A stretch of DNA of 64,000 bases from Dendrocalamus latiflorus (taxonomy: Eukaryota; Streptophyta; Magnoliopsida; Poales; Poaceae): NCBI GenBank assembly GCA_017311315.1, contig CM029640.1:13777740-13841739 (forward strand), in the 5' to 3' direction. The notes under the pieces are model-generated. The model searched no databases and was not told where the DNA came from. It worked only from the letters and a program-made list of their open reading frames with translations. Made by a program: the position numbers and the translations under genes. Of the stretch, positions 21,594 through 31,009 are shown piece by piece (position 1 is the stretch's first letter; each line of letters starts with the position of its first letter).

Positions 21594-22517
21594 CTAATCC
21601 TCTCCAAAGACGCACTCCTCAGGGTCCTCTTCCGGGTCCTCTTCTGGATCCTCCTCCGGGTCTTCCTGACGCTCTCTCACGTCGTGCCTCGAACAATCAC
21701 AAGTGGCCGAAGCGTGGGGACGGTTACGACTGGAGGCAGTCGAACGCGAGCGGGAAGGAGAAGGCTTGCGCTTCTTAAGAGTGATGACAGGTGGCGGACT
21801 GGGGTGTCGCACCTTCTTGCGTGCTGTAAGTCTGATGTGGAGTCCTGAAAGCCGAGCTGGTGCCGGGTTGTTGGGGATGACAGCTGGTACTGGAGAAGAC
21901 GGCGTTTAGTCAGCTGCGGGTGAAGACGGCGTGTAGTCAGTGGCGGCCCTGAGACGTCCCAGCTCAAACTCAGCTGCCCGGCTCTGGAGAAGCTGTGCGC
22001 GAAGTGTGTCGGAGTGCTGATAGCTGGAAGTGAGAAGCATCCGGAGTTGTCCAATCTCCTCCTGAGCTCTAGCATAAGTGACTGCCATCGCCTGGGTGAG
22101 CTGCACCTGATGTGACAGTCGAGGATCGTCAGCTGGAATATCAAAGGGATCTGGATACCTCTGTCCTACCCTGGGGTTGATGAAGAAGCAAAAAGGGGAC
22201 TGATGTACAGCATCCTTGTGCAGGTGGCACAACTCGTCAATGGCGAGGCGTGCTGCGTCCTGGACAGCGTCGAAACAGCGGGACCAAGGGTGCTTGATGG
22301 GGTATGTGTGGGAGTTGAATTCCTCTTCCCGTGCATACAGGAATACCTCCATCGTCCAAGAGTCTCGATCCAGGATCCGCGTCTTCCGACCCCTGAAAAT
22401 GGGCGGCTGGCGGTACTCCAAGCACTGCATCAGCTGCCGGAGAAGGCTAGCGAATGCTCCAGCATCCTCTCCATGTGAGTAGTAGTCCCACGGGGCAGTG
22501 GAGGATGAACCAGCCAT
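21594..22517 (-). pseudogene. gypsy-A extra ORF upstream of gag (ORF0), with a TAC-to-TAA nonsense change
   Basis: The frame starts MAGSSSTAPWDYY (22517) and is open for 203 codons to a TAA at 21908-21906. It continues in the same frame to a second stop at 21594-21596. The nonsense lies in the second of two near-identical units, DYTPSSPAAD and D-stop-TPSSPVPA, where the first unit has TAC and the second TAA. The full protein would be about 307 residues: a charged helical N-terminal domain (REEEFNSHTYPIKHPWSRCF), a Ser/Pro middle, a basic stretch (KKRKPSPSRSR) and an acidic EEDP tandem repeat near the end. The role is unknown; extra ORFs in this position are described in some chromoviruses. 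It could be a nucleic-acid-binding accessory protein (inference). Confidence 0.7.
21607..21668. repeat. 12-bp tandem repeat coding for EEDP
   Basis: The plus strand shows GGGTCCTCTTCC-like 12-base units repeated about four times with small changes, encoding the EEDP repeats at the end of ORF0 on the minus strand. Confidence 0.85.
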
Positions 22518-22706
22518 CTACAAAGTTGAGTAAAGAAAAGATTAGTAAAAAGTTTTTAATAAAGGGAGTTGGAGACAAGAACGAGATTCTAAGTAGGAAG
22601 AGAGTAGAAGCAAAGAGGCTTATACATTTTTAATATACTCTTTTTATAAATATAAGTCCTTATGGTTTGCCATTCTTAATCTAGGTCACGTCCTACAGTC
22701 AAATTG

Positions 22707-22718
22707 GCTCTGATACCA
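22707..22718 (-). other. Primer-binding site of gypsy-A
   Basis: GCTCTGATACCA on the plus strand is TGGTATCAGAGC in sense, the complement of initiator tRNA-Met, four bases from the LTR end at 22723. Confidence 0.93.
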
Positions 22719-22722
22719 TCTC

Positions 22723-23000
22723 TGTCGGGCCCCCGGATCACCAAACCCGGACCCTCTGTGTATTACAGCACTAGTCCCAGATCAAAGCTAGTGCACACAG
22801 TCAAACAGAATGGAAAACATCACCATCAACGATTTATTACAATAAATAAGAGTACTGACCACAGGGTCACATTATTACATTGGAGGTTTAAGACCTCGCA
22901 CACAAGAAATAAGCGGAAGCAAAGATAACTCGAGGACGACCCATCAATTCGCCACAGGCAATTGACTGGGGAAGCGCGACCTAGTCCTCCGGGAAGAATC
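22723..23000 (-). repeat. 5' LTR of gypsy-A, first 278 bp before the gap
   Basis: This matches 13241-13518 with one difference (C instead of T in GGATCACC). The remaining 3.3 kb of LTR expected on this side is missing because of the gap. Confidence 0.95.
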
Positions 23001-23100
23001 NNNNNNNNNNNNNNNNNNNNNNNNNNNNNNNNNNNNNNNNNNNNNNNNNNNNNNNNNNNNNNNNNNNNNNNNNNNNNNNNNNNNNNNNNNNNNNNNNNNN
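23001..23100. other. Assembly gap (100 N)
   Basis: Exactly 100 N, a conventional placeholder for a gap of unknown size. The sequence after the gap does not continue the gypsy-A LTR, so at least 3.3 kb of LTR and the 3' part of copia-1 are missing or rearranged. Confidence 0.98.
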
Positions 23101-23535
23101 TCAAAGCATTAGAAATGTAAACCAATAAAAAACCAAATGTAATTGGGCTCGGGTTTACTGAATTTGAGAGAATCAAATTTAGGGTACAAAATACTAAAAA
23201 TACTAAAATTCAAATTACTTCTTGCTCGTGATGATCTAAGGCATGAGATCTTCTAGATCTATTCTCATATATCCTAACAAGGTAATTTAAGTAAGAGTTC
23301 GGGCTAGAATACCTACAAACATGACATCACAAATCTAGCTCAAGAATAAGCAAAACCAAGTAAGAAACAAATAATAACATGATTGAGACAAAACTTTGAT
23401 CTATTTTCAGTGGAGGATAAAGTTTACATACTCATGGATGATAACAAAGTGCAGCCAAATCATCAATCTTCACTCTCTCAATTTTTCTCTTTCACAACCA
23501 TGGAAGGAGACAATGTGGTAAAACTGGGGGGACCA
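23101..23535. other. AT-rich interval after the gap
   Basis: No gene or terminal repeat is recognised. The last bases (AAAACTGGGGGGACCA) resemble a polypurine tract directly before the LTR that starts at 23536. The rest does not resemble the 3' spacers of the other SIRE-type elements in the window. Confidence 0.4.
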
Positions 23536-25436
23536 TGTGAGAATATTTAGGACATTATGTGATGAACCATTGCCAAATTTGTGGAGTTAGAATTTGAATT
23601 TTGCACTGTTTGCAATTTTTAGTGGTTTTGTCATGGGAACTATTTGTGGAATGGCCACAACGGTTTGACCGGCTAGGTTTTGGCCTCAGCAGTATGTCTG
23701 TATTTCGGGTTCTTTTGTTGTGGTTTGAGTAGTTTTGACCTAGGCCAGTGCATTCATGTTGTATGACACGTGTTTAAGCAAACGTGGGTTAAGTTGTAAA
23801 GAACTTGTGTCCAAAAATGATTTCTTTATCTTTGAATGTGTAGACAAGGTTTGGAATCAACCATGGTCAATGGTGAGAATCAAAGCTACGCTCATGGAGG
23901 AGCCGAGGCCTAGAACAGTAAAGAATGCCGAGTGAGATGGTTGAGCTTAAGTATAACACAACAAAGATGGAAAATATTGAAGGAAATGTTCGAACGATGG
24001 GTCCAAGTGGTTTAGTCGGTCTAAGTGAGGTGTGGTCCGGTGGAACCAAAATAGAAGAGACTTGTCAATGCGTGACAAGTCATCAGTGCATCTACATGTG
24101 GTAAGCATGGCGATTGCTTGCAAGGAAAGATGAAGATCGGGTCAAGGTGAGAGTAGTTTGCCAAATATCAGAAACTTCGTTGGATCAAAACGGTGGCGCT
24201 TGAGCGGTGCTTGGCAAAACAGTTTAGGTTAAGGAGATGCTGAGAAAATCAAATGAATCAAAAGATAAAGACGTAGCAGATTCAGGCCCATGTGCTTCAA
24301 AAATCATGCATGAGTTAAGTGTGTGAGTAAAACCCGTGTTGTGTAGGGTTAACGGTATTTCCCTAAATGTATTAGTGGATAGTATCCATTAGGGTTATAT
24401 GTGAGCTGGTTACCTTATCTATTTAATAGGTTAAGATGGAAACTTGCAGCTAACTATTGAACCATGCATCCATTCCAATATTGTATTCTAGGTTAAGGTT
24501 AGAGAAGAGTGAGTGTCGTAGTGTGCTCTCTTGTCCTCTAGGTGGAGTGGCTATAAAATCTTCATCTTCAAGTAGTAATAGATCATCTTTATTCATCACT
24601 CATGGTGTCTTTTTGTTTTAGTTTCTTTGCTCTTGTTCTTGTTGGTTTTGATCTCTCTCACCCTCTTGATTTTGATGTGTGCTGAAGACGTGTAAGTGAT
24701 GGATATGACCCATGGAAAAAAAATCTCAATTATCTAGGCACCAAGTCTTACAGGATTTTGAAGTTGCTAGGTTTTGCTTAGATTTGGCCTATTCTTAAGG
24801 TTTCTTGTTCCTAAGATTTTTGCTTCGAATCTTTGAGAGAAATATCTTGCTATGATATATGGGAACTCATTTAGAGCCATCTTGGCTATTCTCTACCCAT
24901 GAGCAAGTCATATAGCAATATTTTAGAGTTTATCCAGTTTTGGTGCAAACTTGCTTCTCTTTGGGAAAGATTGGAACTTTGACAAGGATCCATGCAATCT
25001 TTGGATATAATAAGTTTTTGAGAAGGTGTGTTCAAAGTTTCATCTCTTTTGGTCGAGAATTTTGAGAGTTGCACAATTCTTGTTCTTGGTTTGTGCTGAC
25101 TTTTTATTTGGGAACAGGGGAACGGTCAGACTGCCCTTAGGCCCGGTTCAACTGGCCACCGATCAGACCACCATGGTCAGGCTAGTTAGATGGGCCACCG
25201 ATCAGATCGCTGGTTGCTTGCTAGTTAGACCGCCACCAGTCAAACCGCACCCTCTGTGGCTATTAGACAGATGAGGTGCTGAAAAATTCCTCTCTTGGGT
25301 TTTGAGGTTTTTTGCTTTGCTTCTAAGATTTCAATTCTGATCTTCATAGTTCTATAGCTACTGGTGAAGAATTTGCGAATATTTAGAAAAAATTTTGAGG
25401 CACCATTCACCCTCTCTGTTACCATTGGGTCCTACA
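23536..25436 (+). repeat. LTR of copia-0 (SIRE/Opie-type copia, 1901 bp)
   Basis: It starts TGTGAGAATATTTAGG and ends CCTCTCTGTTACC...TCCTACA, directly followed by a primer-binding site. It shares long stretches with the LTRs starting at 42810 and 60501 (for example GTGGAGTTAGAATTTG and GGGAACTATTTGTGGA). Near 25140-25250 the word CCACCGATCAGA and related GGTCAGAC words recur. Since a primer-binding site and gag follow, it acts as a 5' LTR. Confidence 0.88.
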
Positions 25437-25438
25437 AG

Positions 25439-25450
25439 TGGTATTAGAGC
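25439..25450 (+). other. Primer-binding site of copia-0
   Basis: TGGTATTAGAGC two bases after the LTR end. It differs from the usual TGGTATCAGAGC by one base but still matches the initiator tRNA-Met complement. Confidence 0.85.
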
Positions 25451-25492
25451 ACGATTAATTCTTCTTAATAGATCTTAATCGGTCTTAGAGCC

Positions 25493-26590
25493 ATGACATT
25501 AGACAAGTATTCAATTAAGCCACCTGTGTTCGATGGGGTTGGCTTTTCTTATTGAAAGTTCTAGATATCCTCTTACATCCACGCTCAAGGGCACTCAATT
25601 TGGCTCAAAATCAATAATCTATATGTTGTGTCTGCCAATGATCAAGACAATCTGGTAAATACTCTGGATGTGAAGGCAAAAAGCAAGGAACAAAACTTTC
25701 TTATTCAGGGGCTTAGTTGATCTATGTTTGAGTGATTTGGAATAGCCTCACTGACTATCATGAGGGCTCTACCACAATCAAGAAAGTAAGATAGAACCAA
25801 CTTAAGAAAGAATACTCTAAGATTGAGCAAAAACTTAGTGAATCTTGCAATGAGTTATGGAGAAGATTTAGCAAAATTATCCCTTATTTGCATGCTATTA
25901 GTTTGACTTATTCTGACTAAGAATGCACGTCAACTGTTGGGTTAATGACAATACTATTATGAGTGAGCTTACCCTAGATAAGCTCTACTCGATGTTGAAG
26001 ATGCATAAGATTGATTTCATCTCATGTCTTTCCAAGATAGAGTCGATGGCTCTTGTAATTGATCCTACTCAGATTAACTCTTTTAGTCCTTTAGGCTTTG
26101 GTTCTTCTAGGTTTTTGTTGTTCGCTTTGCATTCCCTAAGTGATAAGCAACTAGAGAGCCTTCCTGAAGATGATTTAGCATTCCTATCTACTAAATTCAC
26201 AAGAGCTTATCATAAAGTGAGAAATAGAAAGAGGAGTGGTCCTTTCACTTACTTTGAGTGTGGTGAGTCAAACCACATTCGTGCTAAGAGCCTTAAGCTG
26301 AAGTGCAAGGAGGGGACTCTCGAATGCGTCCTTAAGTTCATGATGTGAAGCTCAAGAAGCCCAACTACAGCAAGTTTGTTAGTCGGGTCCTTGCTGCTCT
26401 TGATAACGTCAACATGAGCTGTATGGACTCTCAGATTGAGGACGATGACGATGAGTCTTGAAGCAAGAAGAAGATCCAGGACTTCACTAGCATGTGCTTC
26501 ATGGTCAAGGGCAGCGTTAACGATGTCGACACTTCTGACGATAATGATCACTATAGTGATCCTGATGAGGTACATCCCTCGGAGGGCAGC
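25493..26590 (+). pseudogene. copia-0 gag, heavily decayed
   Basis: ATG at 25493 gives DKYSIKPPVFDGVGFSY and then a stop. The Gag continues in changing frames with several more stops (IHAQGHSIWLKINN, FLIQGLS) to an open part at 25923-26348 that includes MALVIDPTQ and a degenerate knuckle (CGESNHIRAKS). After 26349 the acidic linker DDNDHYSDPDEVHPS follows, parallel to the copia-3 Gag at about 53940. The identity breaks near 26590, where CACTA transposase sequence begins without any pol. The family is SIRE/Maximus (Opie-like) Ty1/copia by the MALV...KRS...C-knuckle layout. Confidence 0.8.
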
Positions 26591-26594
26591 ATCA

Positions 26595-27518
26595 TCGAAG
26601 GTTATACAACCGAAGAGGTCATTGAATTTTGCATCGGCTACATGGCTCAGGTTGAATTGATAGGTGTACCTCTATCTCGTCACAAGGAGAGGCTAGAGGG
26701 TATTGGGACTATCGGAAGGAAAGTAATAACTCTGGATCGAGATACATATGCTCAAGCACATTTCATGGTTTTACAACACATGACTGAAGTGACCCCGTAC
26801 ATTGAAGAGCACAAGGACATGCTATGCCAAGAGAATGCAAGTCAGTTAGAGGTTGGACCATGAGACAACACAACCGTCAGTTCAACGATTGGTTGAAGGT
26901 GCGATTGATTGGGAGGTCATCAAGTGAAACGCTACAATGGTTGGCAAAAGGGCCAAAATTTACAATTGTGACATGGCAAGGATATGACATTAATGGCTAC
27001 ACATTTTATACAACAGATCAGGATACAAAGAGCACAGTGCAAAACTCAAGTGTCCGCATAGATGCCTTTGATGCACATGTCAGTACCACTATCCCAAGCT
27101 CATATTACAGGCTTGTAGAGGAGATTTGAGAGCTTGACTATGTAATTTTCAAGATTCCTCTATTTCGGTGTCACTGGGTCCAACTTCCACAGGGTGTAAA
27201 GATCGACAAGTACGGTGTCACTACGTGGACCTCGAATGTGTAGGATACGAAGACGAACCATTCGTACTCATGAGGCAAGTTGTTCAAGTATTTTATGTAA
27301 CCGACCAAGTAAATGAGAAGCACCATGTAATTCTTCATGGAAAAAGAAGGATTGTCAGAGTTGAGAATGTCGTGGATGAGAAAGAGTACAATCAATTTGA
27401 TGAGTTGCCTTCATTCGGAGACGGCATTAAGCTCAAGGAAGAACAAGGCGATGAAGCAAGCTATATGCGTGTCGATCATTATGAAGGGCTTTATTTAAAA
27501 GGAAATAGCCAAGTGTAA
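26595..27518 (+). pseudogene. C-terminal part of a CACTA (En/Spm) TNP2-like transposase
   Basis: The peptide TTEEVIEFCIGYMAQ is followed by IGVPLSRHKERLEG, TIGRKVITLDRDTY and HMTEVTPYIEEHKDML. Then come WQGYDINGYTFYT, FKIPLFRCHW, DEPFVLMRQVVQVFYV, VVDEKEYNQFDELP and a stop at 27516-27518. This is the DUF4218/DUF4216 end of rice CACTA TNP2 proteins. Lesions are a frameshift near 26840, a Trp-to-stop TGA at 27127-27129 (EEI-stop-ELDY) and a frameshift near 27200. The N-terminal and catalytic parts are missing, because the element is truncated where it joins copia-0. Confidence 0.9.
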
Positions 27519-27730
27519 TAAATGATCCTACACAGCCAGCACCTATATATTTTGAAATTGTTGCAATGTAATCATAATTAGGAAACTCGGCATGCATGTA
27601 ATTATGGAACTATATTCTATTGTAATTGTAATTGATTCAGTAACTAAAAAATAGCTATATTTATGATTATGCTTGTGTTTTTCATATTGCATTGCCAGCA
27701 TGCATTTCTTGCAGCTAGATGGAGGGAACT

Positions 27731-27871
27731 ATCACAGGCGGTTTATCGGAACAAACCATCTGTGATAATACTATCAAAACAGTTCTTTTATAGAACCGTC
27801 TGTGATATTTAACATAATCGTCTGTGATAATATTATCACAGACGGTTCTTTTATAGAACCGTCTGTAATAG
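27731..27871. repeat. CACTA sub-terminal hairpin repeats, internal block
   Basis: ATCACAGACGGTT and its complement AACCGTCTGTGAT alternate several times. At 27834-27870 they form a near-perfect hairpin with about 16-base arms and a TTTAT loop. These are the sub-terminal repeats that TNPA-like proteins bind in CACTA elements. Their place between the TNP2 and TNPA parts suggests either a CACTA terminus of another copy or a small nested derivative. Confidence 0.8.
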
Positions 27872-27999
27872 TTTCCTTATAAATATACCCCAAGGATAGG
27901 TTCTGCTCGTAGAGCCCTCACTCACGCACTCCGCCTCCACCGCCCCTGTTAGGTTTTGGTTGATCTGACTACTCACTCACGTGTGACGCCACCTCTCCC

Positions 28000-28210
28000 T
28001 CCGTCTGCTTCTCCCTCCCGATGCTCGCCTCTCCCTCCCGATGCCGCCTCTCCCTCCCAACGCTGGCTGCCTCTCGCTCCTGTCACCGTCCGCTTCTCCC
28101 TCCCGATGTAGCCTCTCCCTCTCGTCGCCATCCGCCTCTCCCTCCTAATGCCGCCTCTCCCTCCTGTCGCCGTCTGCCTCTCCCTCCCGATGCTGGCCAC
28201 CTCTCCCTAT
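28000..28210. repeat. CCTCTCCCTCCCGATGC minisatellite
   Basis: About ten diverged copies of a roughly 18-22 base unit built on GCCTCTCCCTCCCGATGC occur in tandem. The units vary in length and sequence. Frames across it are open only because the repeat lacks stops. Confidence 0.85.
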
Positions 28211-28514
28211 GGTACGAAACCCAAATCCCATAGTCGGTTCGGATATTAGCTCGATGATGATACTGGTCTAATACTTCATGATATATGCTTCTCTTGTTAG
28301 CTACAAGATCTAATCTCAATAGTTAGCTAATTTGTTTTGTGACCTTTAGTACTTCATGATATATACTTCACTTGTTAGCTACAAGATTTAATACTAAAAT
28401 TGGATATTCAAGCTTGAACTCTAAATTGTTACTATTACTATCATTTGTCAATCTTGTGGTCTGTCTCAATAGTTGGCTAATTTGTTTTATGATCTTCAGT
28501 ATTTGGCTAATTTA

Positions 28515-28931
28515 TTTTATGACCTTTAATACTTCATGATATATGCTTCACTTGTTAGCTACAAGATCTATTTAGAATGGCATGTCACTGTTCCAAAGGG
28601 ATCTTGTAGCAATAATATATGCCACATAGACCTTCAAAGGGCATGAAGCAAGTTACACACTCCAGTGTGTTAGGTTCAATGAACTTGAGACACTAGTGTG
28701 TGTAATTTGATTCATAGAACATTGTTTTATGACCTTTAGTATTTTATGATATATGCTTCACTTGTTAGCTGCAACATCTATTTAGAATGGCATGTCACTG
28801 TTCCAAAGGGACCTTTAGCAATGATATATGCCACATAGAACTTCAAAGGGCATGAAGCAAGTTACACACTCTAGTGTGTCAGGTTCAATGAACTTGAGAC
28901 ACTGGTGTGTGTAATTTGATTCATAGAACTT
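28515..28931. repeat. 220-bp tandem duplication
   Basis: Unit 1 (28515-28734) and unit 2 (28735-28931) share TTTTATGACCTTTA, TTAGAATGGCATGTCACTG, GGGCATGAAGCAAGTTACAC and GTGTGTAATTTGATTCATAG. They differ at scattered bases, so the duplication is not recent. A partial third copy of its left edge occurs around 28340-28390. Confidence 0.9.
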
Positions 28932-28982
28932 AATTTGTTTACGCTCATAGCTCACTGCAGTTAGTTTTTTCTTATAAGAGAG

Positions 28983-30809
28983 ATGACGTCCACACAGTCA
29001 TTGTCGTCATCATCTAGATCTCACGCTCTAAAGACCGGGATAACTAAGCGTGGCCGAAGAGTATCGAAAAGGCCAGAGGGCCGAATGACCATCACGGTGG
29101 TCTCTTCGCATGGGGTCCCTCTGCAATTGAAGAAATCAGCAGCAGCATTTTGGACTACTTGTGGGATAATTGGAAGGCAACGGGTCCCCAGCACCATAGC
29201 AAGCTGGAAAGATTTGGCAAAGGATCAGAAAAATCAGCTGTGGGCGGAAATAACAAGTTTGTTCGAGATCCTAGTAGAAGTACAGGCACTTGTGCAATGA
29301 CAGGCACTCCTCGCGATGGGAAAATCATGGAAGAACTTCAAGAGCACTCTTGTCACATAGTACGTGGCCAAGGATCTCACGCCCTTCACGAGGTATCCTT
29401 TTGTGTCGCCGAAAACATGGGAGGCCTTTGTGCAGATGTAGACAACCACCAAATTTGAACAACAAAGTGTGGCGCACAAGGCTCTCTAGTCACAAAACAC
29501 ACACCCTCATAGACTCAGCGCCGCTAGGTACGCGGGTAAAATCCCAGTGGAGGATATGCAGGACGAGGTCGCAATCTGATTAGAGGCCTCCCCGCCATTT
29601 GCCGGGATCGCAAACGAGCGCATCCGAAACTGGTTAAGAGCAAGGTCATCAACCACGTCTTCGAGTGTCTCCTCTTTCAAAAACCCCGCAGACGAGGAAG
29701 TGTCCCACGCCTGGTAAGATATGTTAAACTACATAGTTGTTAATACCTCTTGAACTTCATGGGTTCGAAAATAACATGATTGCCTCTTGCAGCAATCATT
29801 GACTACCGAATCTTCCCGAGGCTCCTTTGAAGAATACAGGGAGAGAGATAAACCATCATAGGCCCTGGGAAACAAGGAGCACCCAGGTCGCACGCGAGGC
29901 CTTGGGGTTTACGTATCTTGGAGGCATGGATTTCAAAATGACTCCGAGACATACAGGAGTAGAAAGAGATCCAAGGCCTATTGCAACGAACAAATAAAAC
30001 AGGAGCTTCATGCACAACTTGAGGAACAGCTATCTACCTCACTTCAAGAGAAGACTACCTCACTTCGAGAAGAGATAGATTCATTGAGGGAAGAACTGAG
30101 AAAGTCCGTAACCAATCGCAACTCACACTTATTAATGCGGTACCCAGTCGCTCTTAACGTCGGAGTAGCTACGTGTCCATGCCAATTACTGAACAGACGA
30201 TGCCCACTTACCTATCAACGACATTCAAGTAATGTACTTCTTTAGAATGCTACATAGGTAGATCTACCTGGTGGACGCCTTTGCTCATCTTGTATCGTTA
30301 TGTAGGAGCCCGCACCTTGCATCCTTAGAGTCAGGCTTGTTGGCTCCATTCCCATTGACGCTGGGTGGGTGATGGTGTATCCATGGTTGTCAGGGACGCT
30401 GGTGCACAGTGCCCAACTAGAGACCGGTTTCGTGAAGGCTCAGGTGGACATGATTGATGATGTTTTTAGAACCGTCCCTCTTAAGAAGACCTCAAACGAA
30501 GAGACTACCACATTAGGGGATGTTGTCCACACATTCATCTAGTGACCCAAGAGGGACATCGCCTTTGACTTGTTTGTGCCACGATCTCCACATCCAGTGG
30601 CCCAAGAGGGACATCGCTCTGGACCTGTCACATCGGCTCCCGTGGCTCCACCTCCAGCTTCGGTTCTGAAGCCTATTGCATCGGCTCCCGTGGAGAAGAC
30701 ACTGAAAATGTATCGTAAGCGAGGCTCTAAGACACAACCGAAGAAGATTAAGGCGCCTCCCGGGCAATGGAAGTTCATTCTCAGAGTGTCATTGGTCCCC
30801 GAGTCATAA
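28983..30809 (+). pseudogene. CACTA TNPA-like gene (plant PTTA/En/Spm type), decayed
   Basis: ATG at 28983 starts an open frame with ITKRGRRVSKRPEGRM and then an FWTTCGIIGRQRVPSTIASWK segment read in parts. This is the N-terminal region of plant PTTA/En/Spm TNPA-like proteins, which bind the sub-terminal repeats. After 29300 the frame shifts several times: WKNFKSTLV, then LTPFTRYPF, and TWEAFVQM are readable. Near 30030-30110 a coiled-coil stretch appears (EEQLSTSLQEKTTSLREE). The last readable part ends PKKIKAPPGQWKF and a TAA at 30807-30809. Stops and shifts make it inactive. Introns probably account for some of the breaks (for example a GTAAGATATG donor near 29713). Confidence 0.75.
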
Positions 30810-31009
30810 TTACCCAAGCTTGGACTGGTTTGCAATACATTGCATACCTGGTAAATGCAGAGGTCCAACATGAATCCAAACCTACACAGTGGATTCACTG
30901 TGAGATACACGGAGGCGCATTTCCTCCATGACGCGGGCTACTTCGTCGTGACCTTCGAAAACTTATTCTAACTATTCAGCCTCGATGAACTCAGCGCCTC
31001 ACTTCTACG

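Larger units (their letters stand above)
13241..23000 (-). mobile_element. Ty3/gypsy chromovirus gypsy-A (Tekay/Del type, RIRE3/RIRE8-like), truncated by an assembly gap
   Basis: Read on the minus strand the order is 5' LTR (cut by the gap), primer-binding site, an extra ORF, gag, protease, reverse transcriptase, RNase H, integrase, chromodomain, polypurine tract and 3' LTR. Integrase follows reverse transcriptase, which defines Ty3/gypsy. The C-terminal chromodomain and the LTR of about 3.6 kb place it in the Tekay/Del chromoviruses; the extra ORF upstream of gag recalls rice RIRE3/RIRE8 from memory. It sits inside copia-1 pol; the left flank is CGTGG (13236-13240), but the right target duplication is hidden. 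The 278 comparable LTR bases differ at one position, so the insertion is recent. Confidence 0.95.
27519..28982. other. Non-coding link between the TNP2 and TNPA parts of the CACTA element
   Basis: This stretch holds a block of hairpin sub-terminal-type repeats, a CTCCCTCCCGATGC minisatellite and a 220-bp tandem duplication, each listed separately. I see no gene. The word 'TTCATGATATATGCTTCACTTG' type phrase recurs four times between 28270 and 28770. Confidence 0.6.

Noticed and set aside
27519..27725. A further exon after the TNP2 fragment
   Set aside because: The frame ends cleanly in ...KGNSQV and a stop, as in related proteins, and the sequence after it is AT-rich without open frames.
28000..28210. 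The regular CTCCCTCCCGATGC units as a CRISPR-like array
   Set aside because: The units are contiguous, degenerate and of variable length, with no unique spacers, in plant nuclear DNA. It is a minisatellite.
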